Assembly (NCBI RefSeq): GCF_001424905.1
Contig: NZ_LMCU01000001.1
Coordinates: forward strand, 1,295,480 to 1,359,479
Source of the DNA: Leifsonia sp. Root112D2
GTDB taxonomy: Bacteria; Actinomycetota; Actinomycetes; Actinomycetales; Microbacteriaceae
DNA length: 64,000 nt
Direction of reading: 5' to 3'
Part shown: positions 16,907-25,959 of the stretch, piece after piece
How positions within the stretch are numbered: position 1 is the first letter of the stretch
How the letters are laid out: every line of letters begins with the position of its first letter
The notes under the pieces: generated by a model
The model's input: only the letters and a program-made list of their open reading frames with translations
The model's database searches: none
What the model was told of the DNA's origin: nothing
Translations under genes and position numbers: made by a program

Positions 16907-17959
16907 CTAATGCGTGTGCTGCTGCAGGAAGGTGACCGTCTCGTTCAGCGCGGTGTGTGCATCCTCGAACTTCTTCAGGTGGAACTGATACTCGTGCGGC
17001 AGCGACGGCTCGTGGTCGGCCGGCCAGAAGAGCTCGGTGACGTCGACCCCCGCCTGCTGCAGCGCGTGGCTCATCGGCACGGACTGCAGCCAGGTGAGCC
17101 CGTCGCCGTTGCCGCCGCTGATAAACGTGGGCGGAAAGTCCTTGGTGACGAAGTTCATGGTCGACATGGTGTTGCCGGCGTAGGTCTCCGACCAGTTCTT
17201 GGTGCCCGTGTAGCCCCACAGCGAGATCTTGAATCCCCAGCCCACGATGCCGGTCAGAGCGGCCATGTTGTCCATGTTGTAGACGCCGCAGTTGAGGATC
17301 GTGCCGGCGAGCTGCGAGCTCGTCAGCGCGGGCGTGATTCCCAGCAGATTGGCGTAGTCGGGGTTGACCGTGAGTGTGGCCAGCTGGCTGGCCAGCTGCG
17401 CCCCGGCCGAGTCGCCCGCGAGCACGATCTGCGTGGGGTCGACGTTCAGTTCGTCGGCATGCTCGTTGATGTAGCGCAGCGCCTCGTTGAGCTGGTTCAC
17501 CGCGGTGGGGTAGGTGGCATTGGGCCCCACCGTGTAGTTGACGCCGATCGTCGTGTAATTGTGCGAGGCGAGAATGCGCAGATACGGGTCGACGTTCTCC
17601 TTGGAGCCGGAGATCCAGGCGCCGCCGTGGATCCACACGATGGTGGGCAGTGGTGTGGTCGCGGAGGCGGGCGTGTACGCATCCAACGTGGTGTCTGCGC
17701 CATCCGTGCCGTAGCTCACATCGCTGTGCGTGGTGAGCTTGGTGTCGGGAACGTACGGCTCCATCTCCTCCTGGGTCGCCTTGCCGCCGGCCTCGAACAC
17801 CGAGCGAATAAGAAGAGCGGATGGCCACGGGGTCGCTCCCGTGACCAGCGAAATGGCGATACAGACCGCCACAACCGTGATCACGATGCGGATTCTGCGG
17901 CCCGTGCGTCGCGAGACGGTGAATGCGTTGCCCCAGCGAGGCGGTCGTGCAACGGCCAT
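16907..17959 (-). CDS. Membrane-anchored alpha/beta-hydrolase (esterase/lipase)
   Basis: A 350-residue hormone-sensitive-lipase-like hydrolase. A basic N terminus (RRTGRRIRIV) and one hydrophobic helix near residues 24-45 suggest a signal anchor with the enzyme outside the membrane. HGGAWISGSKENVDPYLR supplies the oxyanion hole, GDSAGAQLASQLA the Ser nucleophile, GGNGDGLTW a likely acid, and ADHEPSLPHE a likely catalytic His. It sits between purF and purM on the opposite strand, interrupting the usual purF-purM pair. Substrate unknown; a carboxylester is likely. Confidence 0.85.
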   Translation of the reverse strand: MAVARPPRWGNAFTVSRRTGRRIRIVITVVAVCIAISLVTGATPWPSALLIRSVFEAGGKATQEEMEPYVPDTKLTTHSDVSYGTDGADTTLDAYTPASATTPLPTIVWIHGGAWISGSKENVDPYLRILASHNYTTIGVNYTVGPNATYPTAVNQLNEALRYINEHADELNVDPTQIVLAGDSAGAQLASQLATLTVNPDYANLLGITPALTSSQLAGTILNCGVYNMDNMAALTGIVGWGFKISLWGYTGTKNWSETYAGNTMSTMNFVTKDFPPTFISGGNGDGLTWLQSVPMSHALQQAGVDVTELFWPADHEPSLPHEYQFHLKKFEDAHTALNETVTFLQQHTH

Positions 17960-18035
17960 GTCTACCCCCAGTCGACACCAGTGTGGCAGAAGATGGCTCG
18001 CGACGGTGCGGCAGTTGGCCCGGTACTCTGGAGCA

Positions 18036-19145
18036 GTGACCGAGAGCAGCTCTTCTTACCGCGAGGCCGGCGTCGACACGGCCGCCGGCGACCTGGCCGT
18101 CGAACTCATGAAGGCCGCGGTCTCCCGCACACACGGGCCTGAGGTGCGCGGCGGCGTCGGCGGATTCGCCGGGTTGTTCGACGCATCCGCCCTCAAGTCC
18201 TTCGACAAGCCGCTGCTGGCCACCTCCACCGACGGCGTCGGCACCAAGGTGGCCATCGCGCAGGCCATCGACAAGCACGACACGATCGGGCAAGATCTGG
18301 TGGGCATGGTCGTCGACGACATCGTGGTGGTGGGCGCGAAGCCGCTGTTCATGACTGACTACATCGCCTGCGGCAAGGTCGTACCCGAGCGCATCGCCGC
18401 CATCGTGGAGGGCATCGCGCGCGCCTGTGCCGCCACCGGCACGGCGCTGGTCGGCGGCGAGACCGCCGAACACCCCGGCCTGCTCGGTCCCGACGACTAC
18501 GACGTCGCCGGCGCGGCCGTCGGCGCCGTCGAGGCGGATGCCGTGCTCGGCGCCGATCGTGTGCGTGACGGCGATGTGGTGCTCGCGCTGGCATCCTCGG
18601 GTTTGCATTCCAACGGATATTCGCTTGTGCGACACATCCTGGCCGCCCGCGGAATCGGCTTCACCGACACCTCGGCCGAGCTCGGCGGACTCGTCGGCGA
18701 GGCGCTGCTCGAACCGACGCGGCTGTACACGACACCGCTGCTGAACGTGCTTGCGGATGCCGCGCTGAACGCATCCGTGCATTCGCTCTCGCACGTGACA
18801 GGCGGGGGTATCGCGGCAAACCTCGCCCGGGTGCTGCCGCTCGGTTCCTGGGTCGAGGTGGAGCGCTCCACGTGGTCGCCGCTGCCGGTTTTCCGCGCGC
18901 TCAGCGACATGGCCGGCACCACGCTCGAGAGCTCCGAGGGCACCTGGAACCTCGGCGTCGGCATGTTCGCCGTTGTCGCCGCGGATGCCGCGCCCGCCGT
19001 GACAGCGCGCCTCGCGCTCGACGGTATCCCGGCCTGGCAGGCCGGAGTCGTCTCGACCTCGGCGCGCGATCTTGCCGGCTTCGAACAGGGTGCCAAGGGC
19101 GTCGACGGGGGCGCCGTGCGTCTGGTCGGCAGCTACGCCGCCTGA
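18036..19145 (+). CDS. purM: Phosphoribosylformylglycinamidine cyclo-ligase PurM
   Basis: AIR synthetase, purine step 5: FGAM + ATP to AIR. Diagnostic motifs are YREAGVDTAAGDLAVE at the start, LLATSTDGVGTKVAIA, GMVVDDIVVVGAKPLF, LVGGETAEHPG and SHVTGGGIAANLAR. The GTG at 18036, with GGAG just upstream, gives 369 residues, normal for the family; the open frame further upstream is not PurM-like. Divergent from the esterase gene. Secure. Confidence 0.96.
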   Translation: MTESSSSYREAGVDTAAGDLAVELMKAAVSRTHGPEVRGGVGGFAGLFDASALKSFDKPLLATSTDGVGTKVAIAQAIDKHDTIGQDLVGMVVDDIVVVGAKPLFMTDYIACGKVVPERIAAIVEGIARACAATGTALVGGETAEHPGLLGPDDYDVAGAAVGAVEADAVLGADRVRDGDVVLALASSGLHSNGYSLVRHILAARGIGFTDTSAELGGLVGEALLEPTRLYTTPLLNVLADAALNASVHSLSHVTGGGIAANLARVLPLGSWVEVERSTWSPLPVFRALSDMAGTTLESSEGTWNLGVGMFAVVAADAAPAVTARLALDGIPAWQAGVVSTSARDLAGFEQGAKGVDGGAVRLVGSYAA

Positions 19146-19197
19146 GTTCTCTTCCGCACCGGCCCGACCGGGCCCACACGACTGGCACACTTGTTCC

Positions 19198-19776
19198 ATG
19201 ACTTCTTCCGCAACGGACGACTCGGTGCGAAATGGTGCGCCGGCGGTCATTTCCGTCAGTCGCGACGACCGTCATGGCTTCAGCAAGCCCGTCGTCGACG
19301 AGATAGTCCTGGTGGCCGGGCTCGGGGTGCAGGGAGATGCGCATTACGGGGCGACCGTGCAGCACCGTTCCCGCGTGGCCAGGGATCCGAGCCAGCCCAA
19401 TCTGCGGCAGGTGCACCTTATTCAGGCCGAGGTCTTCGACGAGGTGCGTACCAAGGGGTTCGAGGTGCTGCCGGGGCAGATGGGTGAGAACGTGACAACC
19501 CGGGGGCTGAACCTTCTGGAGTTGCCGCGCGGCAGCATCCTGCACCTCGGCACGGAGGCAACCGTGGAGGTCACCGGCCTGCGCAACCCCTGCTCGCAGA
19601 TCAATGATTTTCAGCCGCGGCTGCTCAATGAGATGGTCGGGGTCGACGACGCCGGTGCCGTCGTGCGCAAGGCTGGCGTCATGGGCATCGTGCTGCAGGG
19701 CGGTCGGGTGCGGGCGGGCGACACGGTCGTCGTCGAACTGCCTGACGGCCCGCGTATCCCGCTCGACCGCGTGTGA
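19198..19776 (+). CDS. MOSC-domain protein
   Basis: A 192-residue protein of the MOSC superfamily (molybdenum-cofactor sulfurase C-terminal domain). Seen: KPVVDEIVLVAGLGVQGDAH, PNLRQVHLIQAEVFDEV, GQMGENVTTRGLNLLELPRG and the conserved cysteine in VTGLRNPCSQI, which in the family handles sulfur or the cofactor. The ATG is 52 bp after the purM stop. No molybdoenzyme gene is nearby, so the partner is not visible. It is followed by a perfect 25-bp inverted repeat. Confidence 0.87.
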   Translation: MTSSATDDSVRNGAPAVISVSRDDRHGFSKPVVDEIVLVAGLGVQGDAHYGATVQHRSRVARDPSQPNLRQVHLIQAEVFDEVRTKGFEVLPGQMGENVTTRGLNLLELPRGSILHLGTEATVEVTGLRNPCSQINDFQPRLLNEMVGVDDAGAVVRKAGVMGIVLQGGRVRAGDTVVVELPDGPRIPLDRV

Positions 19777-19784
19777 CGCTCGAC

Positions 19785-19846
19785 CGGAAGTTTTGCGACA
19801 GACCGGAAGAATCGAAGGATGCTTCCGGTCTGTCGCAAAACTTCCG
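19785..19846. terminator. Perfect 25-bp inverted repeat after the MOSC gene
   Basis: Arms 19785-19809 and 19822-19846 are exactly complementary over 25 bases with a 12-base loop. Each arm both begins and ends with the CGGAAG/CTTCCG hexamer and holds TTTTGCGACAGACC in the middle. It begins nine bases after the stop codon, so termination is the simplest role, but the perfection of the arms also suits a mobile palindrome. There is no U-tract. Confidence 0.6.
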
Positions 19847-19881
19847 CTCTGGGGTAAACGCGGTGTGCGCAGCTCGCGCCG

Positions 19882-19895
19882 GTGACAAATGTCAC
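19882..19895. promoter_or_regulatory. Candidate operator upstream of the ABC/two-component operon
   Basis: GTGACA-AA-TGTCAC is a perfect 14-bp palindrome about 60 bp before the ABC ATPase GTG, in a good place for binding by the NarL-type response regulator encoded at the end of the operon. Function inferred from position and symmetry only. Confidence 0.4.
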
Positions 19896-19953
19896 GGCAG
19901 GATGCTGACGCACGGCATCCGCACGCGGGCCTGCGTCTCGGCACGATAAGAGT

Positions 19954-20870
<917 letters not shown>

Positions 20871-20874
<4 letters not shown>

Positions 20875-21614
20875 GTATCGCTTATATCGGCCTCGAATCT
20901 GCCCGGCAGTTGCGCAACGCGCGCGGCCTCATCTTCACCTTCGCCATTCCCCTCGTGATGCTCTTGATCTTCGGCAGCGCGTACGGCTCCGGCGGCGCCA
21001 TGGACAAGACCACGGGGCTGCCCTGGGTGGTCGTGACGACAATTCAGATGGCCGGTTACGGCGGCATGATGGCCGCGCTCGGGCAGGCCTTCAACATCGT
21101 CACCGAGCGCTCGCTCGGCTGGAACCGGCAGCTGCGCATCACGCCCCTGAGCGGATTCGGCTACATGGTGTCGAAGATCGTCTCGGCGCTCGCGGTCTCG
21201 CTCGTGTCGATAGTGCTGCTCATCACGGTTTCGGTTCTTGTGCTCGGCGCGAACCTCTCGTTCGCAGGCTGGGCAATGGCAGCGCTGGGGCTCTGGGGCG
21301 GCGTCATTCCGTTCGCCCTCATCGCCGTGCTGATAGGCCAGTTCGCCAAACCGCAGTTCGCGCAGCCGCTCTTCACGGTCGTTTTCTTCGGCATGGCGAT
21401 AGTCGGTGGGCTGTGGATTCCGTTGCAGATCATGCCGGACTGGGTGTCGAATGTGGCGCAGGTGGTTCCGTCGTACTGGCTGAACAGACTGGGCCAGATG
21501 GGTGCGAGCCTGGGCGGCGACATCCTGGAGCCCCTACTGGTGCTGCTGGCCTGGACCGTTGTGCTTTCCGTATTCATCGTCTGGCGGTACAAGCGCGATG
21601 CCGCACGCAGCTGA
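20871..21614 (+). CDS. ABC-2 type permease
   Basis: A 247-residue membrane subunit with six hydrophobic segments, starting from a short cytosolic helix (SARQLRNARGLIFTFAIPLV). NIVTERSLGWNRQLRITPLS is the cytosolic elbow typical of ABC-2 permeases, and WIPLQIMPDWVSNVAQVVPS fits the family's C-terminal part. Its start is coupled to the ATPase stop. Partner of the ATPase; exports an unknown lipid-like or peptide substrate. Confidence 0.92.
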
Positions 21615-21678
21615 CACGGCCGACCGGTGGGGCGTCGCAGACGGCGACGCCCCCCCGCCCGGCGATACAGTGAACGAC

Positions 21679-22911
21679 ATGGATGCGATCGCCAGGCACC
21701 CGCAATCGAGCACGACACCACGCACCGCCCCCTGGCGGTCGTGGTGGTCGCGCGCGTGGGCCAGCGCGCGCAACCGCAACGCTCGCGGCTGGTACTTCGG
21801 GGCGTGCTTCGGCCTGATCTATCAGGTGATCATGGTGATCAGCATCTGGACCTCCATGACCACCCTGAGCCAGCAGCTGCTCGCGACCGTCTTGCTCGTG
21901 CCGTTCTACGCGGGATTTCTGCTGCTCCCGCCGATGAACTGGGGCGAGCGCCGCAGCATCCGCCTCACGGTCGTCGGCCTGTACTGGGCATACACCCTGC
22001 TGTTCTTCCCCCTGCTCGGCGCGGACACGTTCTGGCTGTGGATTCTGGTGGGGGCGGTCGCGACGACCCTCTGCGAGGAATTCCCGGTCGTGGTCACGGT
22101 GATAGCCGTTCTCGTTGCCGTGCCGCTGCTTTACGGTTTCGTCACCGACTTCATCGACTCGACCTTCATCGCCGCGCCGATCATCTTCTCCGTTGCGGCG
22201 ATGATGTACGGCATCAACGTGCAGATCAAAAGCCTGCGCGAACTCAAGCAGGCGCAGGGCGAGATGGCTCGGTTGGCCGTTGTGGAGGAGCGGGCCCGCT
22301 TCTCCCGCGACATGCACGACATTCTCGGCCATTCGCTCACCGTGGTGACGGTGAAGTCCGAACTGGCCCGCCGGCTCGTCACGCTCGACCCGGCCCGGGC
22401 CGAAGAAGAGATCGCCGACATCGAGCGGCTCACGAGGGCGGCGCTTGCCGATCTGCGCTCCGCGGTGACCGGATACCGCGAGTTGAGCCTCTCCACGGAA
22501 CTGGCCGTGGCACAAGCCTCGCTTGCCTCCGCCAACATTCAGGCGCACCTGCCGCAGAGCGCTGAGACCGCGGCACCCGATCTACGCGAGGTCTTCGGGT
22601 GGGTGCTGCGCGAGGGGGTCACCAACGTCATACGGCATTCGGGAGCCAAGAACTGCTGGGTCGAGTTGACGCGCAGCACGATGGAGGTTTCGGATGACGG
22701 TCGCGGGCTTCCCCCCGCCGGCTCAACGCGCTCAGGTGCCTGGGAGGGTGAGGATTGCGCCGGCAACGGTCTGCAGGGGCTGCTGGAGCGCGCGGCCGCC
22801 GCCGGCGCACGGGTGAGCACGGGTGCGAGCGCCCACGGCGGCGCGCGACTGCTGGTCGAACGGGCCGGCGAAGCCGCCGTGGACCGGTCGGGCGAGCGGG
22901 CGAACGCGTGA
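21679..22911 (+). CDS. Sensor histidine kinase (NarL/DesK type)
   Basis: Membrane sensor of about 410 residues. Roughly five to six membrane helices (residues ~35-190) precede a short coiled linker (IKSLRELKQAQGEMARLAVV), then the HisKA_3 box ERARFSRDMHDILGHSLTVV carrying the phosphorylated His, and an ATPase domain with EGVTNVIRHSGA, DDGRGL and GNGLQGL. The start is uncertain: ATG 21679 or GTG 21670 with a possible -10 (GATACA) just upstream. It overlaps the response regulator start (GTGA). The sensor resembles DesK in having no large outer loop, pointing to a signal in the membrane. Confidence 0.9.
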   Translation: MDAIARHPQSSTTPRTAPWRSWWSRAWASARNRNARGWYFGACFGLIYQVIMVISIWTSMTTLSQQLLATVLLVPFYAGFLLLPPMNWGERRSIRLTVVGLYWAYTLLFFPLLGADTFWLWILVGAVATTLCEEFPVVVTVIAVLVAVPLLYGFVTDFIDSTFIAAPIIFSVAAMMYGINVQIKSLRELKQAQGEMARLAVVEERARFSRDMHDILGHSLTVVTVKSELARRLVTLDPARAEEEIADIERLTRAALADLRSAVTGYRELSLSTELAVAQASLASANIQAHLPQSAETAAPDLREVFGWVLREGVTNVIRHSGAKNCWVELTRSTMEVSDDGRGLPPAGSTRSGAWEGEDCAGNGLQGLLERAAAAGARVSTGASAHGGARLLVERAGEAAVDRSGERANA

Positions 22912-23525
22912 GCGAGACGATACGGCTGCTGCTCGCCGACGACCAGGCCCTCGTGCGGGGCGCCCTCGCGGCGCTGCTCGATCTGGAGGCCGACCTCGAG
23001 GTCGTCGCTCAGGTGGGGCGGGGCGACGAGGTGCTGGATGCCGTCGTGCAGTCGGGCGCCCAGGTGGCGCTGCTCGACGTGGAGATGCCGGGGCTCGATG
23101 GCCTGAGCGTTGCCTCGCTCCTGCGTGAGCATGCTCCGCAGTGCCGCTCCCTGATCGTGACCACCTTCGGGCGCCCCGGCTATCTGCGCCGCGCGATGGA
23201 GGCGGGTGCGAGCGGTTTCGTCGTGAAGGACACGCCGTCGAGCCAGCTGGCGGATGCGGTGCGTCGCGTCGCATCCGGTCTGCGGGTGGTGGATCCGGCG
23301 CTGGCGGCCGAATCGCTGGCATCCGGAAGCTCACCGCTGACCCAGCGCGAGACCGAGGCGCTGCTCGTTGCGAGGCGCGGCGGCTCCATCACCGACATCG
23401 CGCGCGAACTGCACCTCTCGCAGGGCACTGTGCGCAACCATCTCTCCAGCGCCATCGGCAAGACCGGGGCGCGCAACCGCTCGGATGCCGCGGCCATCGC
23501 CGCCGAGAACGGCTGGCTGCTCTAA
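22908..23525 (+). CDS. LuxR/NarL-family response regulator
   Basis: A 205-residue regulator: receiver domain with LLADDQALVRG, phospho-acceptor Asp in VALLDVEMPGLDG, Lys in SGFVVKDTPSS, then a C-terminal HTH (LTQRETEALLVARRGGSITD, then IARELHLSQGTVRNHLSS). Coupled to the kinase gene by a four-base overlap and presumably controls the ABC exporter through the palindrome at 19882. Its stop codon lies in a small palindrome shared with the converging SDR gene. Confidence 0.93.
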   Translation: MSETIRLLLADDQALVRGALAALLDLEADLEVVAQVGRGDEVLDAVVQSGAQVALLDVEMPGLDGLSVASLLREHAPQCRSLIVTTFGRPGYLRRAMEAGASGFVVKDTPSSQLADAVRRVASGLRVVDPALAAESLASGSSPLTQRETEALLVARRGGSITDIARELHLSQGTVRNHLSSAIGKTGARNRSDAAAIAAENGWLL

Positions 23526-23542
23526 GCGCGAGCCCCCGCTTA
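23523..23542. terminator. Palindrome holding both stop codons of converging genes
   Basis: TAAGCG and CGCTTA (eight-base loop) are complementary; the first TAA ends the response regulator and, on the other strand, TAA ends the SDR gene. The stem is short, so only weak termination is expected. Confidence 0.35.
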
Positions 23543-24289
23543 TTCGACCGGGCGAAGCCGAAGCTCCTGCATGCCGCCGTCCACCGCGAGACTCGTGCCG
23601 GTCGTCGACCGATTATGCGGGCTCGCCAGGTACGCGATGGCCTCGGCGATCTCCTGCGGGGCGACGAGTCTTCCGTGTGGCTGGCGCGCAGCAAGCGCGG
23701 TGCGTTCAGCGGCGGGGTCTGCCGCCGAATCGAGCAGCCGCCCCACCCACGGCGTGTCAGCGGTGCCGGGATTGACGCAATTCACCCGGATGCCCTCGCG
23801 GAGGTGATCCGCCGCCATCGCCCTGGTCAGTGACAGCACGGCGCCCTTCGAGGCGCTGTACGCGGCGCGCAGCGGCAATCCCGCCGTTGCGGCGATCGAG
23901 CAGGTGTTGACTATCGCGGCGGAGGCCGACCGGCGAAGATGCGGCAGCGCCGCACGGCTGACCCGAGCGATGCCGACGACGTTAATGTTGAGCACGCGCA
24001 TCCACTCGTCGTCGCTCGTGTCGGCGACGCTGCCCTGTGCGCCGATGCCCGCGTTGTTCACGACGATGTCGATGCCGCCGAAGCGTTCGACCACGGCCTC
24101 GACGCCCGCGCGCACGGATGCGTCGTTCGCGACATCCGCCTCGACGGCGAATGCCGCCGGGTTCGCGCCGTCTATGCGCAGGTCGAAGACGGCAACATTG
24201 GCGCCGCCCTCAAGCAGCCGCTCAACGACCGCGGCGCCGATGCCCGCGGCACCGCCCGTGACTATCGCGGTGAGTCCGTCGAATTCCAT
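23540..24289 (-). CDS. Short-chain dehydrogenase/reductase
   Basis: Classical SDR of 249 residues: cofactor motif TAIVTGGAAGIGAAVVERLL, an Asp after the second strand (VAVFDLRID) that favours NAD, NNAGIGAQG, and the catalytic YSASKGAVLS with Ser in NTCSIAATAG. It is 10 bp downstream of an FAH-family hydrolase. In L-fucose-type oxidative pathways an SDR making 2,4-diketo-3-deoxy acid is paired with exactly such a hydrolase, so 2-keto-3-deoxy-fuconate (or related sugar acid) dehydrogenase is a reasonable inference. Confidence 0.85.
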   Translation of the reverse strand: MEFDGLTAIVTGGAAGIGAAVVERLLEGGANVAVFDLRIDGANPAAFAVEADVANDASVRAGVEAVVERFGGIDIVVNNAGIGAQGSVADTSDDEWMRVLNINVVGIARVSRAALPHLRRSASAAIVNTCSIAATAGLPLRAAYSASKGAVLSLTRAMAADHLREGIRVNCVNPGTADTPWVGRLLDSAADPAAERTALAARQPHGRLVAPQEIAEAIAYLASPHNRSTTGTSLAVDGGMQELRLRPVE

Positions 24290-24299
24290 GCTGTGCCCC

Positions 24300-25148
24300 T
24301 TATGCCTGACGGAAGAGCTGGCGCTGGCGGCCGAGCCCTTCGATCTCGATCTCGACGACGTCTCCGGCCTTCAGGTACGGGAAGCGGCCCGAGAGCGCGA
24401 CCCCCTCGGGCGTGCCGGTGAGCACGACGTCGCCGGGCTCGAGCGCGAGAAACTGGCTGAGGTGCCAGATGATGTGGTCGATGCCGAACACCAGGTCGGC
24501 GGTCGTCGAGTCCTGGCGCGGTTCACCGTTGACCCAGCTGCGCAGACGCAGGTTGCCCGCGTCTACCTCGTCGGGCGTGACCAGCCACGGTCCGAGTGGG
24601 CTGAAGCCGGGCGATGACTTTCCCTTGGACCACTGGCCTCCCGAGAGCTCGAGCTGAAACTCGCGTTCCGAAAGGTCGTTGGCCACGAGATAGCCGGCGA
24701 TGTGCTGTGCCGCGTCAGCAGGCGAGTCCAGGTAGAGCGCCCGCTTGCCGATGACGACGCCGAGCTCCACCTCCCAGTCGGTTTTGAGGCTCTTGCGCGG
24801 AATGTCGACGTCATCGTTCGGGCCGCCGACGGTGTTCGGCGTCTTGAGAAACATGATCGGGATCTCCGGGGGCAGCGATCCGGACTCGGCGGCGTGCGCG
24901 GCGTAGTTCATGCCGATGCACACGATCGCGCTCGGTCGGGCGACGGGGGAGCCGATGCGCATGGTGGAGGCGCCCGGCAGCTCGGGCAGGGTGCCGGCAT
25001 CCGCTGCGTCGCGAATTCGTGCGAGAGCACCGGATGCGAGAGCGTCGCCGTCGATCTCGTTCACGATGCCCCTCACGTCGAGGTATCGCTCCCCGTCGAT
25101 CAGAACCGGGGTCTCGTTACCGACATCACCGAGTCGGGCAATCTTCAT
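24300..25148 (-). CDS. Fumarylacetoacetate hydrolase-family protein (2,4-diketo-3-deoxy acid hydrolase type)
   Basis: Metal-dependent C-C hydrolase of 282 residues. IVCIGMNYAAHAAESGSLPP opens the FAH fold; DWEVELGVVIGKRA contributes acidic metal ligands; ANDLSEREFQLELSGGQWSK and VVLTGTPEGVAL are family motifs. GAGGAA lies upstream of the ATG at 25148. First gene of a two-gene unit with the SDR, divergent from a GntR regulator. Likely cleaves a diketo sugar acid to pyruvate and a hydroxyacid, which could explain the 2-hydroxyacid dehydrogenase on the other side. Confidence 0.88.
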   Translation of the reverse strand: MKIARLGDVGNETPVLIDGERYLDVRGIVNEIDGDALASGALARIRDAADAGTLPELPGASTMRIGSPVARPSAIVCIGMNYAAHAAESGSLPPEIPIMFLKTPNTVGGPNDDVDIPRKSLKTDWEVELGVVIGKRALYLDSPADAAQHIAGYLVANDLSEREFQLELSGGQWSKGKSSPGFSPLGPWLVTPDEVDAGNLRLRSWVNGEPRQDSTTADLVFGIDHIIWHLSQFLALEPGDVVLTGTPEGVALSGRFPYLKAGDVVEIEIEGLGRQRQLFRQA

Positions 25149-25211
25149 GCGCGCATTCCTCTTCGATAGCAATTCTCGACAGACATGGGATGTCTATTCT
25201 GCGTATTACCG

Positions 25212-25271
25212 TAGTTGACCGTGGAAGTCACCGCAACTGGCCATATTGGTGGGATGACTGCGGGTCAACTA
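25212..25271. promoter_or_regulatory. Divergent control region between the FAH and GntR genes
   Basis: TAGTTGACC (25212-25220) and GGTCAACTA (25263-25271) are exact inverted copies 42 bp apart, with CCA-TAT-TGG midway between them. Two half-sites flanking a divergent promoter region fit looping or double binding by the GntR/FadR-type protein encoded next door. Inferred from symmetry and position. Confidence 0.5.
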
Positions 25272-25281
25272 GGATCACCGC

Positions 25282-25959
25282 ATGGCAGTCACGGAAGAAG
25301 CTATCTCCACGATCAAGGCCATGATCGTGGCGGGTGAACTCAAGCCGGGTGACCGGCTTCCGCCCGAGAAGGAGCTCAGCGAGCGCCTCGGCGTCTCCCG
25401 TAACTCGTTGCGCGAGGCGGTCAAATCGCTTGAATTCATCCATGTGCTTGATGTGCGTCGCGGCGACGGCACCTTCGTCACCAGTCTGGAACCGCGCCAA
25501 CTGCTCGAAGCCATGTCGTTCGTGGTGGATCTGCACCGTGATCGTTCGGTGCTTGAGATCTTCGAGGTGCGGCGCGTGCTCGAGCCGCACGCCGCAGGGG
25601 TGGCCGCCCGGCTCATCAGCGATTCGGAGCTCGATGCACTCGCCGCATCGCTCGCATCCGTTGACGAATCGACCGATGTGGATCGCATGGTCGCGCACGA
25701 TCTCGAATTTCACCGGATCATCTCGAACGCGAGCGGCAATGCCTACCTCTCGAGCCTGCTCGACAGTATGTCGGGCTCCACGACGCGGGCGCGCATCTGG
25801 CGCGGCATCACCCAGAATGAGTCCGTCGGCCGCACCCTGTCGGAGCATGCGTCGATTCTCAAGGCGCTGCGCGAGCACGACGTTGAGATGACGCGTGCCG
25901 CACTCGTGGTGCACATCGGCGGCATCGAGTCGTGGCTGCGAGCGGCGGTCGAGGCATGA
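25282..25959 (+). CDS. GntR-family regulator with FCD ligand domain
   Basis: A 225-residue FadR-subfamily repressor. The winged helix is EEAISTIKAMIVAGELKPGD, then LPPEKELSERLGVSRNSLRE; the C-terminal FCD domain (EVRRVLEPHAAGVAARLIS, DLEFHRIISNASGN, EHASILKALREHDVEM) carries the Asp/His residues that bind metal and an organic acid. It overlaps the downstream dehydrogenase start (ATGA) and is divergent from FAH-SDR, so it likely controls both arms in response to a sugar acid. Confidence 0.92.
   Translation: MAVTEEAISTIKAMIVAGELKPGDRLPPEKELSERLGVSRNSLREAVKSLEFIHVLDVRRGDGTFVTSLEPRQLLEAMSFVVDLHRDRSVLEIFEVRRVLEPHAAGVAARLISDSELDALAASLASVDESTDVDRMVAHDLEFHRIISNASGNAYLSSLLDSMSGSTTRARIWRGITQNESVGRTLSEHASILKALREHDVEMTRAALVVHIGGIESWLRAAVEA

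Noticed and set aside
16530..19250. A 906-codon minus-strand frame across purF, the esterase and purM
   Set aside because: Passes through three well-identified genes in the wrong frame; no motif and typical shadow composition.
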